Shown piece after piece: positions 62,716-64,000 of a stretch of DNA of 64,000 nt. Both the position numbers and the translations under genes were made by a program. The notes under the pieces were generated by a model that was given only the letters and a program-made list of their open reading frames with translations, did no database searches and had not been told where the DNA came from. Location of the stretch: assembly GCA_964347475.1 (NCBI GenBank), contig CAYFYY010000012.1, positions 1 through 64,000 of the forward strand, in the 5' to 3' direction. This stretch comes from GCA-020356105 sp964347475 (GTDB taxonomy: Bacteria; Pseudomonadota; Alphaproteobacteria; UBA8366; JADFVY01). Within the stretch, counting starts at the first letter, position 1. The number at the start of each line of letters is the position of its first letter.

Positions 62716-63848
62716 GCGGCGGGCCGGACGTCATCGTCGTCGGCGCCGGGCTGTACGGGCTGTCGGCGGCCTGGCACCTGGCACGGCGCGGCGCCAAGGT
62801 GTGGGTTCTCGACGGTGGCGATTTCGCCTGCGGCGGGTCGGGCCGCAACATGGCCGGCTTCCGCATGCAGTGGGGTCTCGAGTTCAACATCCGCCTGTCG
62901 CAGGAGAGCATCGAATTCCTCGAACAGGCCGAGGACCGCCTCGACTATCCCGGCGGCATCGAGTGCAAGCAGGGCGGCTACCTGCTGCTGGCGCACGACG
63001 CGGCGACACTGGACGGGTTCCGGCAGGTGCGCCCGGTGCACGAGACATTCGGCGTGCCGAGCGAGATCCTGGCGCCGGAGGACATCGCGCGGATGGTCCC
63101 GGACCTCAACATGGACGGCATCCGGGGCGGCTCGTTCTGCGGCCGCGACGGCACCGCCAATCCGTTCCTGCTGCTCGACGCGTTCCTGAAGGCAGCGCGG
63201 CGCGAAGGCGTGACCGTGCAGTTCCGAACCCCGGTCCTCGGGATCGAACGGCGCGACGACCTGTTCCTTGCGAAGGTGCCGCGCGGCGGGCACTGGGCGC
63301 CGACGATTCTGATCTGCACCGACTGGCAGGCGCCGGAGCTGCTGGCGCCGCTCGGCGTCGACGTTCCGATCACCGGGCTGCCCAAGGAAGCGATCGCCAC
63401 CGAGCGCCGTGCGCCGATGATCGGACCGCTCTTGATCTCGTACAGGCACGACCTGGTGATCAACCAGATGGGCAACGGCACGGTCCTCGCCTATGCGACG
63501 CAGGAGCGGCCGGAAGGCGCGGATTTCAGCTCCACGCCCGGCTATCTGCCGCATGTCGCGCGCAAGGCCGTCGCGCTGATGCCGCCGCTGGCCAAGCTGC
63601 GGGTGTTGCGCAGCTGGGCGGGCGTGGTCAGCTGCACGCCGGACATGCAGGCGGTGCTGGGGGAGACCGGCATTCCCGGGCTCTATGTGGCGGTGTCGGC
63701 CTACAAGGGCCTCATGACCTGCCCCGCGGTCGGGCGTCTGATGGCCGAGCTGATTCTCGACGGCACGTCGGATCATCCGGCGATCGCGCGCCTGACCCTC
63801 GAGAGGTTCCGCACCGGCGACCTCGTCCCGGAACCGCTGACCGTATAG
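62712..63848 (+). CDS. FAD-dependent amine oxidoreductase (DadA/HcnC-like)
   Basis: 378 residues. FAD motif VVGAGLYGLSAAWHLARRG, then GGSGRNMAGFRMQWG and the C-terminal GETGIPGLYVAVSAYKG typical of DadA/glycine oxidase-like enzymes such as HcnC and opine oxidase B. It is likely the substrate-oxidising subunit of the three-part complex, converting an N-alkyl amino acid to an oxo acid and amine. A tyrosine- or lysine-type flavin linkage is not obvious. Last gene of the operon. Confidence 0.88.
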   Translation: MSGGPDVIVVGAGLYGLSAAWHLARRGAKVWVLDGGDFACGGSGRNMAGFRMQWGLEFNIRLSQESIEFLEQAEDRLDYPGGIECKQGGYLLLAHDAATLDGFRQVRPVHETFGVPSEILAPEDIARMVPDLNMDGIRGGSFCGRDGTANPFLLLDAFLKAARREGVTVQFRTPVLGIERRDDLFLAKVPRGGHWAPTILICTDWQAPELLAPLGVDVPITGLPKEAIATERRAPMIGPLLISYRHDLVINQMGNGTVLAYATQERPEGADFSSTPGYLPHVARKAVALMPPLAKLRVLRSWAGVVSCTPDMQAVLGETGIPGLYVAVSAYKGLMTCPAVGRLMAELILDGTSDHPAIARLTLERFRTGDLVPEPLTV

Positions 63849-64000
63849 AAAAGAAGGGGCGGGCGGACCCGCCACCCACCCCCGGGAGGAAGAACCAAAC
63901 TCGTCCGGCGCGGCGCGCCGCAATTCGAGGATCAGGATAGCCCTGCCGAAATTCTTTCACAAATGAAAATCGGTTCACGAATTCTGAACATCGGGCCGCC
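63849..64000. other. Non-coding end of the window with a hairpin
   Basis: GGCGGG and CCCGCC (63858-63873) form a perfect stem with a four-base loop soon after the last stop, a possible end of transcription for the operon, but no T-run follows. The rest shows no gene on either strand that I can support. Confidence 0.35.

Noticed and set aside
63712..63978. An 88-residue minus-strand open frame at the end
   Set aside because: It overlaps the oxidase gene and a GC hairpin and has no recognisable features.
1..64000. Mobile element, prophage or tRNA-linked island
   Set aside because: No integrase, transposase, phage gene, tRNA or att-like direct repeats were found.

Overview
The window is about 64 kb of GC-rich DNA (roughly two-thirds G+C by eye) from a heterotrophic, respiring alphaproteobacterium, probably of the Rhodospirillales/Rhizobiales kind. 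The evidence is a ChoXWV-type choline importer beside betA, a glutathione-based detoxification set, Liv-type ABC operons, alphaproteobacterial-style chemoreceptors and an Irr-like box upstream of katG. I see no phage, insertion sequence, CRISPR array, rRNA or tRNA. One run of ten N (33018-33027) is a scaffold gap inside pepN.

Layout. 1-9.7 kb: partial katG (minus), glyoxalase II, a glutathione transferase, a small secreted protein, a Nudix hydrolase, a secreted S8 protease with a PKD domain, an aldo/keto reductase, a small membrane protein, a methyltransferase, a beta-barrel protein and an AhpD-like protein. 9.7-16.4 kb: slipin/NfeD membrane pair and two chemoreceptors, all minus. 16.4-21.4 kb: choline module, betA divergent from choXWV. 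21.4-28.4 kb: a minus-strand operon of Liv-type transporter genes with an EctB-like class III aminotransferase between permease and ATPase genes, ending in an arylformamidase-like hydrolase. 28.5-36 kb: an MFS exporter, an unrecognised small acidic protein, two tandem paralogous membrane proteins of unknown family, pepN and an outer-membrane-like protein with an acidic linker. 36.3-42.8 kb: a 981-residue secreted repeat/PKD protein, a CDP-alcohol phosphatidyltransferase, a repeat-rich lipoprotein, a second glutathione transferase, a 0.58-kb gene-free stretch with strong hairpins and a small conserved-looking protein. 42.9-48.8 kb: a Lpd/MerA-like flavoprotein and a second complete Liv-type operon. 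49-54.7 kb: a DUF4139 protein, a membrane adenylate cyclase fused to a 2Fe-2S ferredoxin domain, msrA and a Pht5-like protein.

54.9-63.8 kb is the most interesting part: a plus-strand catabolic operon of hydantoinase/oxoprolinase A and B, a non-pyrrolysine MttB-family methyltransferase, a GntR regulator, and a three-part oxidase (2Fe-2S subunit, FAD/2Fe-2S subunit, DadA-like FAD subunit). Five of the six junctions are ATGA overlaps; the sixth carries a pair of inverted 43-bp palindromic repeats. The gene set suggests ring opening of an amide- or imide-type N-heterocycle, demethylation of an N-methyl compound and oxidation of the resulting amine; the substrate cannot be read from sequence.

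The other themes are quaternary amine and amino acid uptake, and oxidative stress defence (KatG, MsrA, AhpD-like, glutathione transferases).
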